Origin: a virus
Virus record (IMG/VR): IMGVR_UViG_3300030419_006105
Span: 52,367 to 116,366 of that record
Strand: one strand, 5' to 3'
Length of the DNA: 64,000 bases
In this document: positions 1-9,591 of the stretch, piece by piece
How positions within the stretch are numbered: the stretch's first letter is position 1
Layout: each line of letters starts with the position of its first letter
Translations under genes and position numbers: made by a program
Notes under the pieces: generated by a model
Told to the model about the DNA's origin: nothing
The model's database searches: none
What the model saw: only the letters and a program-made list of their open reading frames with translations

Positions 1-1
1 A

Positions 2-745
2 TCAATTTTAAGTAATAGACACAATATAACTATTTTTGATAAACCTCATGTCGAAAATATATGTGGAAAACAAGTAGGATTTTGCCCATGGGGTACAGAG
101 CCAAAAGATATACCCGAGAATTGCGATTTAATAGTCGGTCATTTTGAGTTACAAAACTTTAGCTTTAATTCTTTTAAGGTTTGTGAATCTGGAATGACAT
201 CAGATGATGTTTTAGCTAGATCTAACCTAATATTTTCAGGTCATTTTCATAAAAGACAGCATCGAAAGTATGATAACGGAGAAATTATATTTGCTGGTAA
301 TCCATTTGAAATGGACTTTAATGATATTAATGATCAAAAGGGTTATTATATATTAGATTTTAAATCTGACGATATAAAATATAAATTTTATAAAAATGAA
401 GTTTCTCCAGTTCATATAAAGGTAACATTATCAAATTTAGAAAAACTTAAAGAAATAGCATCTAAAAAAGGGTGGTCAAACTTAGCAGTAAAGATTGTAA
501 TTGATAAAGATATAAAATCTAATTTATTAGATAAAATTATCTCATCGATAAATTTTGAAGCTCCTTTTTCATTGACTACTGATTATTTAAATCAATTTAG
601 TATAGGAGATAAATTAAACATAACTAATGAGTTCGGTGACTTGAATGTCAAACAATGTATTATAGAATACATAGAGTCTTTAGATATTGACAACAAAACA
701 GAAGTAATAAGACGAACTGTACAGTTATATAATAATTTTTCATGA
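2..745 (+). CDS. 47: gp47-like recombination exonuclease subunit (SbcD/Mre11), 5'-truncated by window edge
   Basis: C-terminal part of an Mre11/SbcD-type metallophosphoesterase that works with the SbcC/gp46 ATPase in end resection and recombination-dependent replication. The reading frame is open from base 2, so the start lies outside the window. The visible part holds the late phosphoesterase motifs: a GHFEL stretch near base 140 and a GHFHK stretch near base 240, the metal-binding His pattern of this family. The stop TGA overlaps the ATG of the next gene (ATGA at 742-745), the usual coupled 47-46 arrangement of T4-like phages. Identification rests on motif plus synteny. Confidence 0.85.
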   Translation, partial: SILSNRHNITIFDKPHVENICGKQVGFCPWGTEPKDIPENCDLIVGHFELQNFSFNSFKVCESGMTSDDVLARSNLIFSGHFHKRQHRKYDNGEIIFAGNPFEMDFNDINDQKGYYILDFKSDDIKYKFYKNEVSPVHIKVTLSNLEKLKEIASKKGWSNLAVKIVIDKDIKSNLLDKIISSINFEAPFSLTTDYLNQFSIGDKLNITNEFGDLNVKQCIIEYIESLDIDNKTEVIRRTVQLYNNFS

Positions 746-2568
746 AGTATGTAGATTTTAACTCGGTGAAAATCCGTAATTTTCTTTCTATTGGATCAAA
801 GCCGGTGGAAATTGACTTTAGATACGGTTTAAACATTATTACTGGTGTTAATAAGGATAAAGAAGATAGAAGAAACGGGGTTGGTAAGTCGACAGTAGCT
901 GATGCCATACATTTTGCTATTTTTGGAGAGACTATTCGTGAACTATCAAAAGATTTTATTGTAAATTCTATTAATAAGAAAAATACATACGTAGAATTAA
1001 ATTTTTCTATAAATGAAAATAATAAAATACAAAACTACAAAATAGTTCGCAAACTTAAACCTACAAAATGTTATCTATATGTTAATGATGTAGATTTAAC
1101 AGAGAGTACTATACCTAACACAAATAAAAAGATAAAAAATCTATTAAATAGCTCTCCTGAGGTATTTCAAAACTGTGTTATTATGTCTCTTAATACAACC
1201 TTACCATTTATGGCACAGCGTAAGGTAGAAAAGAGAAAATTTATAGAAGGTATACTTAATTTAGAAATATTTTCTGAAATGTTACTATCAGCTCGTGCTG
1301 AATACAACGAAGTACAAAAAAAGTACGAACATATTACTAAGGATTATGATCACGCAAATAATATATGTAAATTATTAAATGATCAAAAGGAAAATATAGT
1401 TAAGACTGTAAAAGAGCAAAGAAAGAAAATATTATCTCGCATTGATATTATTAACACAGAAATAGAAGAGAATAAATCTAAAATACAAAATATTAATAAA
1501 GAATTATTTGAAAAAAGTAAAAGTAAATTTAAAGTTATAACTGAGAAAATTACTGACATATCAACCCAACTTTCTAATGTAAAAACTAAAATTACAAGAC
1601 ATGAAACTGAAATAGATTTTCATACTAAAAAGCTTGATGCTATTGGTACATCAAAAGATGTATGTCCTACATGTTTACATCAAATTACAAGTAATGATAG
1701 AGATCATATTAAAAATGAAAAAAATATTATAGAGAAAGATATTAAAAACTGTAAAGAGGATATAGAAAGTTTAAATAAACAAATTACTAATATAAGAGAA
1801 TTAAAACAAAATAATTTAAACGCACAAAAACAAATTAATGAATATATTTCTAATATTAAAGCTGTAAACAATAATAATAAATTAGCAAAAACATATATTG
1901 TAAATTTAAATAAAGACTTAGAAAAAAATAATAAAGAACTTAAAGAATTACAAGATAGAGAGACAAGTTTAGAGATAAAAGAACTAGATAATAAAATTAA
2001 TATTAATCTTAAAGAAGTACAACAATTAGAAAAAGATTCTACTAGTATTCACAATGACTTATCTATGTTAGAAGTTGTAAAATATATTTTATCAGAAGAG
2101 GGAGTTAAGTCATTTATTGTTAAAAAGATATTAGATGTTCTTAATAACAGATTATTGTACTATTTACAGAAAATGGATGCAAATTGTGTTTGTAGATTTA
2201 ACGAATACTTTGAAGAAGAAATTGTAAACGAAAAAGGAGAGAGTTGTTCTTACTTTAATTTTTCTGGTGCTGAAAGAAAGAATATTGACTTAGCTATATT
2301 ATTTACATTTATGGATATTAGAAGACTTCAAGGAGACATTGCATATAATTTAGTTATGTTTGATGAATTGCTTGATAGTTCTTTAGATGAAAAAGGTGTT
2401 GAATTAGTTCTTAATATAATAAAAGAAAGAGTAGAGACATATAATGAGAGTATTTATATTATTTCTCATAGAAAGGAATCAGTAAAAGCTGCCACTGGTG
2501 ATGTAGTAGTACTAGAAAAGAAAAACGGTATAACTACAAGAGTTGACTTTACTAATAAATCTGAATAA
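742..2568 (+). CDS. 46: gp46-like recombination endonuclease subunit (SbcC/Rad50-type ATPase)
   Basis: SMC/Rad50-type ATPase partner of gp47. At 608 aa it is close to T4 gp46 in size. An N-terminal Walker A (NGVGKST, residues about 45-51) and a C-terminal ABC signature (FSGAERK), Walker B (FDELLD, about 540) and H-loop (ISHR) flank a long Lys/Glu/Asn-rich coiled coil. A zinc hook CPTC sits at about 308-311 in the middle of the coil. Together these are diagnostic. The start ATG overlaps the gp47 stop by 4 nt. The pair processes DNA ends and feeds UvsX-mediated strand invasion encoded further on. Confidence 0.93.
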   Translation: MKYVDFNSVKIRNFLSIGSKPVEIDFRYGLNIITGVNKDKEDRRNGVGKSTVADAIHFAIFGETIRELSKDFIVNSINKKNTYVELNFSINENNKIQNYKIVRKLKPTKCYLYVNDVDLTESTIPNTNKKIKNLLNSSPEVFQNCVIMSLNTTLPFMAQRKVEKRKFIEGILNLEIFSEMLLSARAEYNEVQKKYEHITKDYDHANNICKLLNDQKENIVKTVKEQRKKILSRIDIINTEIEENKSKIQNINKELFEKSKSKFKVITEKITDISTQLSNVKTKITRHETEIDFHTKKLDAIGTSKDVCPTCLHQITSNDRDHIKNEKNIIEKDIKNCKEDIESLNKQITNIRELKQNNLNAQKQINEYISNIKAVNNNNKLAKTYIVNLNKDLEKNNKELKELQDRETSLEIKELDNKININLKEVQQLEKDSTSIHNDLSMLEVVKYILSEEGVKSFIVKKILDVLNNRLLYYLQKMDANCVCRFNEYFEEEIVNEKGESCSYFNFSGAERKNIDLAILFTFMDIRRLQGDIAYNLVMFDELLDSSLDEKGVELVLNIIKERVETYNESIYIISHRKESVKAATGDVVVLEKKNGITTRVDFTNKSE

Positions 2569-2577
2569 ATCTATATA
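2543..2577 (+). promoter_or_regulatory. possible sigma70-type promoter before glycosyltransferase
   Basis: TTGACT at 2543-2548, 17-nt spacer, TAAATC at 2566-2571, then 6 nt to the ATG. The -10 box is weak, but the geometry matches the better promoters before the polymerase, the 6539 gene, dUTPase and the DUF932 gene. Confidence 0.35.
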
Positions 2578-3825
2578 ATGCTTACCCCTTTTCGACAAGC
2601 TCATGTACCATTTAGCAACGTTACTCCTAACAATCCGTTAATGGCAGGAGTAGTTCAACCACAAGCATTAGGTCACCGACCACAAAAAAAAATTACTGCT
2701 GATGCTCACACACATTCTGCCCCAGATTTACCTCGAGGTATAAACTTTTATGCTGACTATTCAGGTTGTGGTCATTGGAGAATGATATGGCCAGAATTAT
2801 TACTCAACTGTTACGGTAAAGCTAACGTACAAGGTGGTACAGTAATGATTGGTGATAAAAATTTTTATAAAGATATAAAGACCATACGTATACAGAGACA
2901 GGCGACTAATTCTCAATTAAGTTATATTAAATGGCTTAAAACTATACAAGCAGAAATGAAATTTAAAATCGTTTATGAAATTGACGATTTAATTTTTAGT
3001 GAAGATATACCGCAGTATAATAAATTTAGATTTGCATTTGAAGACTCAAGCATTAGAAAAACTAGCATGGAAATCATGCAGATTTGTGACGAAATTACAG
3101 TTACAAATCAATTCATGAAAGATTACTATATAGAAAAAACCGGGAACAAAAATGTAACTGTTATTCCTAATTTTATTCCAAGATTTTGGATGGATAGATA
3201 TTTTGACTCTAATAGTATAAGAGAAAATTATCAAAAATTTAAAGGTAAGCCTCGTGTTGTATATTGTGGTAGTGGAGCTCATTTTGACGTTGAAAATAAA
3301 ATTGGACAAAAGGATGATTTTTTTCATGTTAATGATATTATTCGTCAAACCGTAAATGATTTTCAATGGGTTTTTGTAGGTGGTTTTCCTTTAACTTTAC
3401 GAGATTTAATACAGCAAAAAAAGATTGAATACCATGAATGGTCTAATTTAGTCGATTATCCTGCTTATATTAGTAAGCTAAAACCAACAGTTTTTTACGC
3501 TCCACTGGAAGATAGTAATTTTAATAGAGCTAAAAGTGATTTAAAATTTATTGAAGCTTGTGCATTTGGTATTCCAAGTATTTGTCAGGATTTATGTACA
3601 TATGAAACTGCATTTCATAAGTTTAAGACTGGAGATGATTTAATTAATAAAATTAAATTAATTACCGGAGATACAAAAAAATATTATAAAGAAGTTAAAA
3701 GAGCTAGAGATTATATGAATAAAAGATGGATGGAAGATAATATTGACCATTACACTGAACTTTATTCCCTTCCATATGCAGATCCAAACCGAAAATTACT
3801 CAATCTCCAAAACGGAATTAGTTGA
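2578..3825 (+). CDS. GT-B type glycosyltransferase (GT4-like)
   Basis: 415 aa. The C-terminal half looks like a GT-B donor-binding domain: NVTVIPNF, then GKPRVVYCGSG, then an E-x7-E-like segment (FIEACAFGIPS, about 324-334) that usually contacts the nucleotide sugar. An N-terminal YEIDDLIF segment is typical of phage-borne members. The substrate cannot be told; candidates are virion glycosylation, DNA glycosylation or host surface glycan. Three dTDP-sugar genes elsewhere in the window could supply the donor. A possible promoter (TTGACT, 17 nt, TAAATC) ends 6 nt before the ATG. Confidence 0.75.
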   Translation: MLTPFRQAHVPFSNVTPNNPLMAGVVQPQALGHRPQKKITADAHTHSAPDLPRGINFYADYSGCGHWRMIWPELLLNCYGKANVQGGTVMIGDKNFYKDIKTIRIQRQATNSQLSYIKWLKTIQAEMKFKIVYEIDDLIFSEDIPQYNKFRFAFEDSSIRKTSMEIMQICDEITVTNQFMKDYYIEKTGNKNVTVIPNFIPRFWMDRYFDSNSIRENYQKFKGKPRVVYCGSGAHFDVENKIGQKDDFFHVNDIIRQTVNDFQWVFVGGFPLTLRDLIQQKKIEYHEWSNLVDYPAYISKLKPTVFYAPLEDSNFNRAKSDLKFIEACAFGIPSICQDLCTYETAFHKFKTGDDLINKIKLITGDTKKYYKEVKRARDYMNKRWMEDNIDHYTELYSLPYADPNRKLLNLQNGIS

Positions 3826-3857
3826 TTTATTTTTAAATTTTTCGTATACTTAATAAA
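3822..3857 (+). promoter_or_regulatory. sigma70-type promoter before DNA polymerase
   Basis: TTGATT (3822-3827), 17-nt spacer, TATACT (3845-3850), 7 nt, then the GTG start at 3858. Expected transcription start falls on the start codon, so the mRNA would be leaderless. No Shine-Dalgarno is visible. Confidence 0.6.
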
Positions 3858-6515
3858 GTGTATAGAAATTTAGCCTACATACCTAATCAACGAGTCATGA
3901 GACTCTACACATGGGATGAGGATGGAGTACGAATAGAAACTGATTGTCCATATCAACCATATTTTTATTATGAAACAAACTCAAATAGATATGACGGAGT
4001 GTCGTTATATGGTACTAAATTAAGAAAAGTCTTCGCTAATAGTAATTTAGATCGCCGTAAAAAAATTGAAGATTTAAATGATCATAAAATTTATGAAAAC
4101 ATTACCCCGTATCAGCAATTTTTAGTAGATAGGTTTTGGGAAGTAAATGAAACTGACGATTTTAGTAAATTTCCTTTAAAGGTTTGGTTTTTTGATATTG
4201 AGACATATTCCCCTGACGAGTTTCCGAAACCAGAAGAAGCTAGTCATATGATAAATGTTATCACCATATATGACACTGTAAAGAAAACATATTATACATG
4301 GGGAATTAATCCATATACTCCGAAGACAGATGATGTAGTTTATTTTCATTGCAACAATGAAGTCGATTTGTTGCAACGATTTTTAGATTTTTATTGTGAA
4401 GATAGACCAGATATATTATCCGGGTGGAATAGTGAAATATTTGATGTTCCGTATGTAATAAATCGAGTTAGAAATCTCTTAGGAGAAGATGCAACAAGAC
4501 TGTTTTCACCAGTTCATGACGAAATAATGAAACCAATTTACCAGAGAGTGTACAAAGGTAATTTTGGTAAAACTACTACAAAATACGTTGTAGAAGGTAT
4601 ATCTATGCTTGATTATCTTGACGTGTATAAAACCTTCAGCATGGGTATGAGAGACAGTTATAAGCTAGATAACATAGCCCATATAGAACTAGGAGAGAAC
4701 AAGGTAGATATAGGAGAAACTAACCTCGCATCCCTATCTATACAAGATTGGGACAAATTTGTTGATTATAATATTCATGACGTAAGACTACTAGTACGAT
4801 TGGAAGCAAAGCTAATGTATATGGATTTAGCTAGAATGTTATCATATATTGGATTAACACCGTTTAACGCTGCTTTAGGTACAATTAGTACTGTTAATGG
4901 TAGGGCTATAGTTGAAGCCCGAAAGCAAGATCCTCCAAGGGTTATACCAACTTTTATAAAAGGAGACGATAGAACCGAAAAATATGAAGGTGCATATGTC
5001 GGTGAACCAAAACGTGGTTTTCAAGATAATATTATCTCTTTTGATGCTAATTCTCTATACCCTAGTGTGATGGTAACTTTAAATTTAAGCCCAGAAACGA
5101 AAGTAGGAAGCATTGTTGGAACAGATAATGACAAGGTTTATGTAAAGACTGTAAATAACAAGGATATTGAAATGTCTTATAGTGATTTCAATAAATGGTG
5201 TACAAAAAATGAAATTGTAATTACTCGCGCAAAAAAATTATTCTCACAAAAAACCAAAGGAATCTTTCCTAGAATTACAGATCATTTTTATGCAATACGT
5301 TCTGGTAAAAAACAAGAATGGAACGAAGCTCGTGAAGAATTACATCAATTATCTGTGAAAATAGAGAACGAAACAGATGAGAAAAAATTAGACATCTTAA
5401 GAGAAAAATCAAAAGCTACACAGTTTAAGATTGACCAACTTTGGATTTGGCAATTTACACTAAAAATTCTTATTAACCGAATTTATGGTTATTTTGGTAA
5501 TAAAATATCACAAATGGGTGATGGTGATATTGCAAGATCAATTACTTTAACTGGCAGAGATGTAATTAAACAAAGTAATATTATTCTAAGAAATTATATT
5601 AAAAAGGTAACTGATTTAACTGACAAAGACTTAGATAAAAATGATCCAATTATTTATAATGACACAGATAGTTCATATTGTACAATTACACCTATTTTGA
5701 ATCATATGGGTATACCCTTACATATTGATAATAAAATTGATGATAGAGTATATAAAATAGTACAAGATATAGAAGATGATTTAAATGTTAATATTGAAAA
5801 ATGGGCCAGGGAAACTCTATTAACTAAAGACCCACGGTTTGTATTTAAACGAGAGTCTATTTGTGATAAAGGAATATTTTTACAGAAAAAAAGATATGTA
5901 CTTCATAAATTAGATGACGAAGGAGTTGTATGTAATAAATTCAAATATACAGGTGTTGAAGTAGTGAGAACTACAATGCCTAATGCAATAAAACCATATG
6001 TGAAGAAAATTATTGAGCATATGATTATGACTAAAAACCAAAATAGTACTAATGAATTATTTGAAGAAACATATGAAATTTTTAAGTCTCTTCCTATTAG
6101 GGATATTGCATTTGTAATGGGTGTTAAAGAGTATGAGAAATATAGTATATATGCTAAAAACTGGGAAGTTAAAAAGGGAACACCTATACATGTTAAATCA
6201 TCTATATACTATAACAAACTATTAGAGCATTATGGTATATCTCAAAAATACGAAGCTATTGGTTCAGGAGACAAAATACGATACTTTTATACAGTAACTC
6301 CAAATAAATTTGGTTTAAACTCTCTTGGATTTAAATATGATTTTCCAGAGGAGTTTGAACAAGACTTTAAAATAGACTATGAAAAGATGTTTGATAAGAT
6401 TGTTTATAGTGTTATTGATAGATTTTATGAAAATGTAAATTGGAAATCTTTTAAACCCGGTCAAGCAGTAAACATGGACCTATTTGATTTCTTTAAAACA
6501 GAAGTTGCAAATTAA
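3858..6515 (+). CDS. 43: Family B DNA polymerase (gp43)
   Basis: Replicative DNA polymerase with proofreading exonuclease; 885 aa against about 898 in T4. Exo I (FFDIET, about 110-115), Exo II (SGWNSEIFD) and Exo III (YNIHDVRLL) are intact. Polymerase motif A (DANSLYPS, about 395-402), motif B (KILINRIYGYFGN) and motif C (NDTDSS, about 601-606) carry the catalytic aspartates. The start is GTG, chosen because MYRNLAYIP is the family-like N-terminus and a good promoter ends 7 nt upstream. It heads a block with a small hypothetical and UvsX, as in marine T4-like phages. Confidence 0.96.
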   Translation: MYRNLAYIPNQRVMRLYTWDEDGVRIETDCPYQPYFYYETNSNRYDGVSLYGTKLRKVFANSNLDRRKKIEDLNDHKIYENITPYQQFLVDRFWEVNETDDFSKFPLKVWFFDIETYSPDEFPKPEEASHMINVITIYDTVKKTYYTWGINPYTPKTDDVVYFHCNNEVDLLQRFLDFYCEDRPDILSGWNSEIFDVPYVINRVRNLLGEDATRLFSPVHDEIMKPIYQRVYKGNFGKTTTKYVVEGISMLDYLDVYKTFSMGMRDSYKLDNIAHIELGENKVDIGETNLASLSIQDWDKFVDYNIHDVRLLVRLEAKLMYMDLARMLSYIGLTPFNAALGTISTVNGRAIVEARKQDPPRVIPTFIKGDDRTEKYEGAYVGEPKRGFQDNIISFDANSLYPSVMVTLNLSPETKVGSIVGTDNDKVYVKTVNNKDIEMSYSDFNKWCTKNEIVITRAKKLFSQKTKGIFPRITDHFYAIRSGKKQEWNEAREELHQLSVKIENETDEKKLDILREKSKATQFKIDQLWIWQFTLKILINRIYGYFGNKISQMGDGDIARSITLTGRDVIKQSNIILRNYIKKVTDLTDKDLDKNDPIIYNDTDSSYCTITPILNHMGIPLHIDNKIDDRVYKIVQDIEDDLNVNIEKWARETLLTKDPRFVFKRESICDKGIFLQKKRYVLHKLDDEGVVCNKFKYTGVEVVRTTMPNAIKPYVKKIIEHMIMTKNQNSTNELFEETYEIFKSLPIRDIAFVMGVKEYEKYSIYAKNWEVKKGTPIHVKSSIYYNKLLEHYGISQKYEAIGSGDKIRYFYTVTPNKFGLNSLGFKYDFPEEFEQDFKIDYEKMFDKIVYSVIDRFYENVNWKSFKPGQAVNMDLFDFFKTEVAN

Positions 6516-6538
6516 TTTTCACAGCGTATAATACTTAC
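6505..6538 (+). promoter_or_regulatory. sigma70-type promoter, near-consensus -10
   Basis: TTGCAA (6505-6510), 16-nt spacer, TATAAT (6527-6532), then 6 nt to the ATG at 6539. The -10 is perfect consensus; predicted start of transcription is at the ATG (leaderless). Confidence 0.65.
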
Positions 6539-6892
6539 ATGGACATTATCACATACATTGATAGTATAGGTAGAACTTGCTTTGGAGAGTTAGAAGAACG
6601 AACAGACGAGTTCATTAAAGTAAAGGCACCAGCCATGATTATGGTAACTCCTAACGATGCCGCAAATATGAAGGTTGATGTTATGCCACTATTTTTTACA
6701 GAATTTTCTAATGGTGTACAACCCATTTTTATTTATAAAAATTCACAATTTGTAGAAGTTACTATAGATATTTCTGAAAAGATTTTACAGCATTATCATG
6801 CTAAAATTAATACGAATGGTGAACCGAATCCTGAACCAGTTGCTGAAGCTTTAGAGGAAGAAGTACCTGAGGTAACACTATTTGAAGATTAA
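6539..6892 (+). CDS. Hypothetical protein, possible Sm-like fold, between gp43 and UvsX
   Basis: 117 aa, beta-rich N-terminal 80 residues (a TYIDSIGRTCFGELEER opening followed by strand-like segments), then an acidic proline/glutamate tail. Small proteins of this look occur between polymerase and recombinase genes in other T4-like marine phages by my memory; the function is unknown. The RNA-chaperone-like (Sm) suggestion is only from the strand pattern. It has its own strong promoter, which argues it is a real early or middle gene. Confidence 0.6.
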   Translation: MDIITYIDSIGRTCFGELEERTDEFIKVKAPAMIMVTPNDAANMKVDVMPLFFTEFSNGVQPIFIYKNSQFVEVTIDISEKILQHYHAKINTNGEPNPEPVAEALEEEVPEVTLFED

Positions 6893-6893
6893 T

Positions 6894-7982
6894 ATGGCTT
6901 CTCTCGCTGATAAAGCGTTCGCTAAATTACAAAAATTAAATCAGAACGCAACTACATTAGAAAATAATACTCTAAGTAATGTAACCGAATGGATTGATAC
7001 TGGATGTTTAGTACTTAATTCAATAGTATCAGGTTCGATTTATGGTGGTGTACCTAAGGGTAGAATTACCATTTTTGCTGGAGATTCTGGTTGCGGTAAA
7101 ACATTTATTTTAAATAAAATATTAGCGAACGCTCAGCAAAAGGGAATGATTCCAATCATATTTGATACGGAGGTTGCTGTAGAAAATGAAGGTGCAGAAA
7201 ATGTTGGATTAGATACATCAAACGTAAAGTACGTACCAGTTGATACAGTAGAAAATTGTCGTAATCAAATTATGACCTTTTTAGATGAAGTTGAAAAAGA
7301 ACCAGAACTACATGGTAAGTTTATTATTTCAATTGACTCTTTAGGTAATTTAGCGTCATCAAAAGAAATTCATGATGCTGAATCTAATAAAGGCGCCATG
7401 GATATGGGGCTAAGAGCTAAACAGCTTAAATCCATGATGCGTATGGTTACGTTTAAAGCAGCTGTTACTGGTACAACTGTAATTTGTAGTAATCATACTT
7501 ATGCTGATCCTGGTGCACTCCATCCTACCTTAGTTAAGTCCCAGGCTGGTGGCTCTGGTCCCATATACATGGCGTCTATATTAGTACAAATGGCAGCGAA
7601 AAAAGAACGAACTGATACAGGTAATGATAGTGATGAAGCTTTAACCGAGAGTAGAAATTACTCTGGTGTTACTCTTCGTATGTTAACAGTAAAAAATAGA
7701 TTTATACCTGCATTCCTTCAAGGTGAAGCATACTTAAACTTTAAAACTGGTTTAGAAAAATACTCAGGTCTAAAAGACGTTGCTGTAGCTCACGGCATTA
7801 TTCAGCAAAACGGTTCTACATATAGTATGGGAGATAAAAAATTAGGTTATTATAAAAATTGGCGCAACGATGATGAGACGTGGAATAATATATTACCTAA
7901 GTTAGAATCTTCTATAAGTGAGAAGTACCGATATGGTAAATCACTTAATGAAGTAGCTATATTAGAACAAGACGATGAGTAA
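6894..7982 (+). CDS. uvsX: UvsX RecA-like recombinase
   Basis: Strand-exchange protein of recombination-dependent replication. Walker A GDSGCGKT lies at about residues 63-70, preceded by the TGCLVLNSIVSGS segment typical of RecA-like cores; the Walker B region reads IISIDSLGNL, and a loop with SQAGGSG and a C-terminal globular part follow. About 362 aa, close to T4 UvsX (391). I prefer the ATG at 6894 (MASLADKAF) over 6882 because it sits one base after the preceding stop. The last codons overlap the queC start. Confidence 0.92.
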   Translation: MASLADKAFAKLQKLNQNATTLENNTLSNVTEWIDTGCLVLNSIVSGSIYGGVPKGRITIFAGDSGCGKTFILNKILANAQQKGMIPIIFDTEVAVENEGAENVGLDTSNVKYVPVDTVENCRNQIMTFLDEVEKEPELHGKFIISIDSLGNLASSKEIHDAESNKGAMDMGLRAKQLKSMMRMVTFKAAVTGTTVICSNHTYADPGALHPTLVKSQAGGSGPIYMASILVQMAAKKERTDTGNDSDEALTESRNYSGVTLRMLTVKNRFIPAFLQGEAYLNFKTGLEKYSGLKDVAVAHGIIQQNGSTYSMGDKKLGYYKNWRNDDETWNNILPKLESSISEKYRYGKSLNEVAILEQDDE

Positions 7983-8670
7983 AGCAGTAGTTCCTATTTC
8001 GGGTGGTTTAGATAGTTCAATAATTCTAAGCTTAGCATCTCAAAAGCATGATGAAGTTTATGCATTAACTTATGACTATGGTCAAAAGCATAGAAAAGAA
8101 ATCATAGCTGCTAGTAGTCAAATAAATGAATATGATAATATAGAAGATCATGTAACTATAGATATTAGATTCTTTAGAGATATTGCTTCAACTTCTTCTC
8201 TTACTAATAATAATATTAAAGTGGCACATGCGAGGGATGTGTTAGGAGACGCTCAAACAGTAAATTATGTTCCATTTAGAAATATGATGATGCTATCAAT
8301 TGCATGCTCATATGCAGAGTCAGTAGAAGCAGATGTCGTATATCATGGATCAGCTCTAGTAGATAGTCAAGCTGGTTATTGGGACGGTAGTGCAGAATTT
8401 TTAGAACAAATTAATAACGTAACAGCGTTAAACCGTAAAAATAGAATACGGATAGAAGCACCATTAATTACATTATCTAAACAAGAAATTGTAAAGTTAG
8501 GTATCGATAATAATATAAATTTTGAAGACACATGGACATGTTATGAAGGGAAAGATAAAGCATGTGGTTATTGTACGGCATGTAGTTCTCGAATACAAGG
8601 CTTTTTGCAAAATAATATTAAAGACCCAATAGAATATGAACGCGACGATATCCCCTGGAAAGGAACTTGA
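7975..8670 (+). CDS. queC: QueC, 7-cyano-7-deazaguanine (preQ0) synthase
   Basis: Converts 7-carboxy-7-deazaguanine plus ammonia to preQ0 with ATP. The PP-loop SGGLDS is at residues 9-14, the VPFRNMMML segment follows mid-protein, and four zinc-binding cysteines sit at 189, 197, 200 and 203 (CGYCTAC pattern). 231 aa matches bacterial QueC. QueD, QueE and a DNA-inserting transglycosylase (DpdA) are not seen in the window. Two genes later is a class II glutamine amidotransferase, the domain that is fused to QueC in Gat-QueC proteins of some archaea and phages, so a preQ0-to-archaeosine-type step is possible. Overlaps UvsX by 8 bp. Confidence 0.92.
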   Translation: MSKAVVPISGGLDSSIILSLASQKHDEVYALTYDYGQKHRKEIIAASSQINEYDNIEDHVTIDIRFFRDIASTSSLTNNNIKVAHARDVLGDAQTVNYVPFRNMMMLSIACSYAESVEADVVYHGSALVDSQAGYWDGSAEFLEQINNVTALNRKNRIRIEAPLITLSKQEIVKLGIDNNINFEDTWTCYEGKDKACGYCTACSSRIQGFLQNNIKDPIEYERDDIPWKGT

Positions 8671-9589
8671 GTATAGTGATGTACTGTTAGTACCTAAGTA
8701 CAGTATATTACAGTCTCGTAAAGACGCAAATACTACTCTATATGTAGGTAAGTTTAAATTTAATTTACCAGTTGTTCCTGCAAATATGGAGACTGTAATA
8801 AGTTTAGAACTTGCCAAAAAATTAGATGAGTTAGGTTATTTTTATATTATGCACCGATTTGAAGATGTAGTAAGATCGTGCGAATATATGAATAGAAATA
8901 AGTTTAAATGTATTAGTTTAAGTATTGGTGTTAATTCACAATCTTATGAACAAATAGATAAAATTTTAGACAAAAAATTACGAGTAGATATTTTTACAAT
9001 TGATGTAGCACATGGACATCATGTTAAAGTACAAAACATGATTCACTACATAAAAAATAAATTACCGAGTTGTGTTATTATAGCTGGTAATGTAGGGACA
9101 TATGAAGGTTTTAAATATCTTGAAAAAGCAGGTGCAGATATTGTAAAAGTAGGAATTGGTTCTGGAGTAATATGTACAACTAGATTTAAAACAGGTTTTG
9201 GTACACCTATGTTTTCAACCATAACAAAAATAGCACAATCAGATAATACTGCTAAAATTATGGCAGATGGTGGTTGTAAACATTTTGGTGATATTGCTAA
9301 AGCGTTTGTGGCAGGTGCTGATATGGTTATGGCAGGTTCTTTTTTTGCATCATGTATTGATTCACCAGCAAAGTTAGTTAACGGTATTAAACAATATTAC
9401 GGTAGTACATCTTATAATCAAAAACAAGATAGGTTAAATTTTGTTGAAGGTAGAGAAGTTGAGTTAAACCTAGCACCAGAATATGAAATTAGATTAAAAG
9501 AAATACAAAGCGCTTTACAAAGCTCTCTTTCTTATGCTGGTGGTTATGATTTAACTTGCCTTAAACAAGTAAAGTATATAACATTATAA
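8636..9589 (+). CDS. guaC: GMP reductase-like (IMPDH/GMPR superfamily) enzyme
   Basis: TIM-barrel of the IMPDH/GMPR family without CBS domains; 317 aa. It shows the opening YSDVLLVPKYS, a VPANMETV segment, catalytic Cys180 in GSGVICTTRFKTG, and DGGC at 211-214. The KTGFG after the catalytic loop and the DGGC (IMPDH normally has DGGI) favour GMP reductase: GMP + NADPH to IMP + ammonia. The role in a phage is unclear; it could adjust guanine nucleotide pools or recycle guanine displaced by 7-deazaguanine insertion. The start overlaps queC by 35 bp, and no later start keeps the first motif. Confidence 0.85.
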   Translation: MNATISPGKELEYSDVLLVPKYSILQSRKDANTTLYVGKFKFNLPVVPANMETVISLELAKKLDELGYFYIMHRFEDVVRSCEYMNRNKFKCISLSIGVNSQSYEQIDKILDKKLRVDIFTIDVAHGHHVKVQNMIHYIKNKLPSCVIIAGNVGTYEGFKYLEKAGADIVKVGIGSGVICTTRFKTGFGTPMFSTITKIAQSDNTAKIMADGGCKHFGDIAKAFVAGADMVMAGSFFASCIDSPAKLVNGIKQYYGSTSYNQKQDRLNFVEGREVELNLAPEYEIRLKEIQSALQSSLSYAGGYDLTCLKQVKYITL

Positions 9590-9591
9590 TT

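Noticed and set aside
8636-9589. IMP dehydrogenase instead of GMP reductase
   Set aside because: No CBS domains, DGGC instead of DGGI, and KTGFG after the catalytic Cys favour GMP reductase. A changed activity is still possible.
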